Positions 4,707-6,033 of a stretch of DNA of 6,033 nt are shown here, one piece after another. Position 1 is the first letter of the stretch. Each line of letters begins with the position of its first letter. The translations under genes were made by a program, and so were the position numbers. Source of the stretch: Akkermansiaceae bacterium (GTDB lineage: Bacteria; Verrucomicrobiota; Verrucomicrobiia; Verrucomicrobiales; Akkermansiaceae); contig JAHDGN010000216.1 of NCBI GenBank assembly GCA_020627645.1, forward strand, positions 1 to 6,033, in the 5' to 3' direction. Below the pieces are notes generated by a model. The model was not told the DNA's origin. It saw only the letters and a list, made by a program, of their open reading frames with translations, and made no database searches.

Positions 4707-6033
4707 ATGATGAGTTCACCAATAGTGATTCCTGAAAATGCACCGTTTGATGCCGATCAGCGGGCTTGGTTGAGTGAGTTTTTGACAAAAGTTTTGGCAG
4801 GCAACGAGGTTGTTGTTGAGCCAGCGGGACCAGCGGTTCCGGTGACCATCTTGTGGGGAAGCCAGACAGGAAATTCGGAGGGCGTGGCGAAGAAGTTGAT
4901 GAAAGCCTTAAAGGGCGGGAATTATGAGCCGGAGGTTTTCGATATGGCGGTTTATGATCGGGAGAGGTTGTCGAAGGAAGAGAACCTGTTGATCATCACG
5001 AGCACCTATGGAGACGGCGAACCACCGGATAACGCGGCTGATTTGCATGAATACGTGATGGGGGAAGAGGTGCCCAGTTTGGAGGGGGTCAACTATTCGG
5101 TATTTGCATTGGGTGATAGTGAGTATCCGGACTTTTGTCAGTGTGGGATTGAATTTGATGAGAGGTTGGAGAAACACGGGGCGAAGCGGATGTTTCGTCG
5201 AATCGACTGTGATGTGGACTATGATGATGAGTTTGCGGAGTGGAAGCAGGGGGTGATTGGGGCGATGGGAGGGATGGAGGCTGCGGTTGGGAGTGAGGAG
5301 GTTTCTGATGATGAGCCTTATGGGAAGAAGAAGCCTTTTCCTGCTCCGGTTGTATCGACCTTTGATCTCAATGGAGAAGGGTCTCAGAGGGAAACCTATC
5401 ACATTGAATTGTCACTTGTTGGTTCTGATTTGGAGTATGAGGTTGGTGATGCGCTTGGAGTTTGTTCACACAATCCGGCAGAAGTAGTGGATGAAATTTT
5501 GCCCTTGTTGCCATTCAATACAAAGGATGAGGTTCCATTGCCAGGTGGTGGGGAGGCTCCTTTGCGGGAGGCTTTGATTCAGTCGTATGATGTTCGTAGT
5601 CTCAATAAATCGTTGTTGGAGAAGTGGAGCGCTCGGTCGGGCTCGCCCTTTTTGAGGGCTTTGGTGGAGGGAGGATCGAAGGAGGAAATTGAGGAGTTTT
5701 GTTGGGGGAGAGAATTGGTCGATTTAATTGAGGATCATCCAGCTGACTTTGCGGATGGGGAAGAGTTTGTGGGCGTGTTGAAAAAGCTCCAGCCGAGATT
5801 GTATTCGATTGCCTCAAGTCCAAAGGCTCACCCAGGAGAGGTTCATTTGACTGTGGCCATCGTCCGGTATGAGTCTCATGGGCGGCAGCGGGGAGGAGTT
5901 TGCTCGACTTATTTGGCGGATCGGATGGGGGATGTGTGTCCTGGAGTCTTTGTTCATGTTAACAAGGCATTTCGATTACCAGAAGATGGTGAGAAAGACG
6001 TGATTATGGTTGGGCCAGGGACAGGTATTGCAC
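4707..6033 (+). CDS. cysJ: assimilatory sulfite reductase (NADPH) flavoprotein alpha subunit, CysJ-type diflavin reductase (C-terminus beyond the window)
   Basis: CysJ passes electrons from NADPH through FAD and FMN to the siroheme subunit CysI, which reduces sulfite to sulfide for cysteine synthesis in the cytoplasm. The window holds 442 codons; the family is usually about 600 residues. A short N-terminal helix region (APFDADQRAWLSEFL, 12-26) matches the segment seen before the flavodoxin domain in bacterial CysJ. The flavodoxin domain spans about 46-185, with the FMN phosphate loop GSQTGNSE (51-58), STYGDGEPPDNA (99-110) and LGDSEYPDFC (135-144). After a charged linker (about 190-210) comes the FAD domain, with RLYSIASSP (364-372) contacting the flavin and GGVCSTYLAD (396-405) contacting its pyrophosphate. 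GPGTGIA (436-442) begins the NADP-binding motif where the sequence ends. Tandem ATGs at 4707 and 4710 both fit; the ribosome binding site favours the first. CysI is not visible here. Another diflavin reductase is less likely given the motif set. Confidence 0.92.
   Translation, partial: MMSSPIVIPENAPFDADQRAWLSEFLTKVLAGNEVVVEPAGPAVPVTILWGSQTGNSEGVAKKLMKALKGGNYEPEVFDMAVYDRERLSKEENLLIITSTYGDGEPPDNAADLHEYVMGEEVPSLEGVNYSVFALGDSEYPDFCQCGIEFDERLEKHGAKRMFRRIDCDVDYDDEFAEWKQGVIGAMGGMEAAVGSEEVSDDEPYGKKKPFPAPVVSTFDLNGEGSQRETYHIELSLVGSDLEYEVGDALGVCSHNPAEVVDEILPLLPFNTKDEVPLPGGGEAPLREALIQSYDVRSLNKSLLEKWSARSGSPFLRALVEGGSKEEIEEFCWGRELVDLIEDHPADFADGEEFVGVLKKLQPRLYSIASSPKAHPGEVHLTVAIVRYESHGRQRGGVCSTYLADRMGDVCPGVFVHVNKAFRLPEDGEKDVIMVGPGTGIA

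Noticed and set aside
4531..4788. Small 85-codon open frame on the minus strand across the divergent promoter region
   Set aside because: It overlaps both the start of cysJ and the sulfatase signal-peptide coding sequence in a different frame, and its protein is low-complexity Ser/His/Pro at the end with no motif.
4908..5402. Open frame of 164 codons antisense to cysJ
   Set aside because: It lies entirely opposite the conserved flavodoxin region of cysJ, shows no recognisable motif and has no ribosome binding site; it is best explained as a by-product of the real gene.
1..6033. CRISPR arrays, tRNA or rRNA genes, insertion sequences, toxin-antitoxin or defence genes
   Set aside because: No repeat-spacer pattern, cloverleaf, inverted terminal repeats, transposase motif or recognisable defence domain was seen; nearly the whole window is accounted for by the four genes.

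Overview
The window looks like a piece of a PVC-superphylum chromosome, most likely Verrucomicrobiota and less likely Planctomycetota. The reason is a minus-strand cluster of a secreted sulfatase, a planctomycete-type cytochrome c / DUF1549 / DUF1553 protein and a Tat-exported DUF1501 protein, families that are heavily expanded in that superphylum. The species cannot be named from this sequence alone.

Layout. Positions 1-706 (minus) hold the N-terminal 235 residues of a DUF1501 protein that runs off the left edge. Positions 734-2983 (minus) hold a complete PSCyt1-DUF1549-DUF1553 protein with a Sec-type signal peptide and two CxxCH motifs. Positions 3167-4501 (minus), with recognisable coding sequence continuing to about 4567, hold a type I sulfatase with a CSPTR formylglycine site. 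Positions 4707-6033 (plus) hold the first 442 codons of a CysJ-type diflavin reductase, the flavoprotein of assimilatory sulfite reductase, cut by the right edge just inside the NADPH-binding motif. No tRNA, rRNA, CRISPR array, insertion sequence or long repeat was seen.

How the genes may work together. The three minus-strand genes point the same way (sulfatase, then cytochrome/DUF1549/DUF1553, then DUF1501, with gaps of about 183 and 27 bases). All appear to be exported, so they plausibly form one periplasmic or cell-surface module acting on a sulfated substrate. The biochemical role of the DUF1549/DUF1553 and DUF1501 partners is unknown. CysJ is divergent and cytoplasmic. It belongs to sulfate/sulfite assimilation, so a link through released sulfate is possible but unproven.

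Main oddities. The sulfatase reading frame continues upstream of its first ATG through a canonical N-terminal strand and a hydrophobic signal peptide, but no ATG, GTG or TTG exists in that frame. An ATG at 4566-4568 sits exactly one base out of frame, which suggests a one-base frameshift at the signal peptide, an unusual start codon or a sequencing error. The plus strand is also G-rich over C in both the minus-strand genes and the plus-strand cysJ, so the compositional asymmetry follows the DNA strand and not the gene direction.
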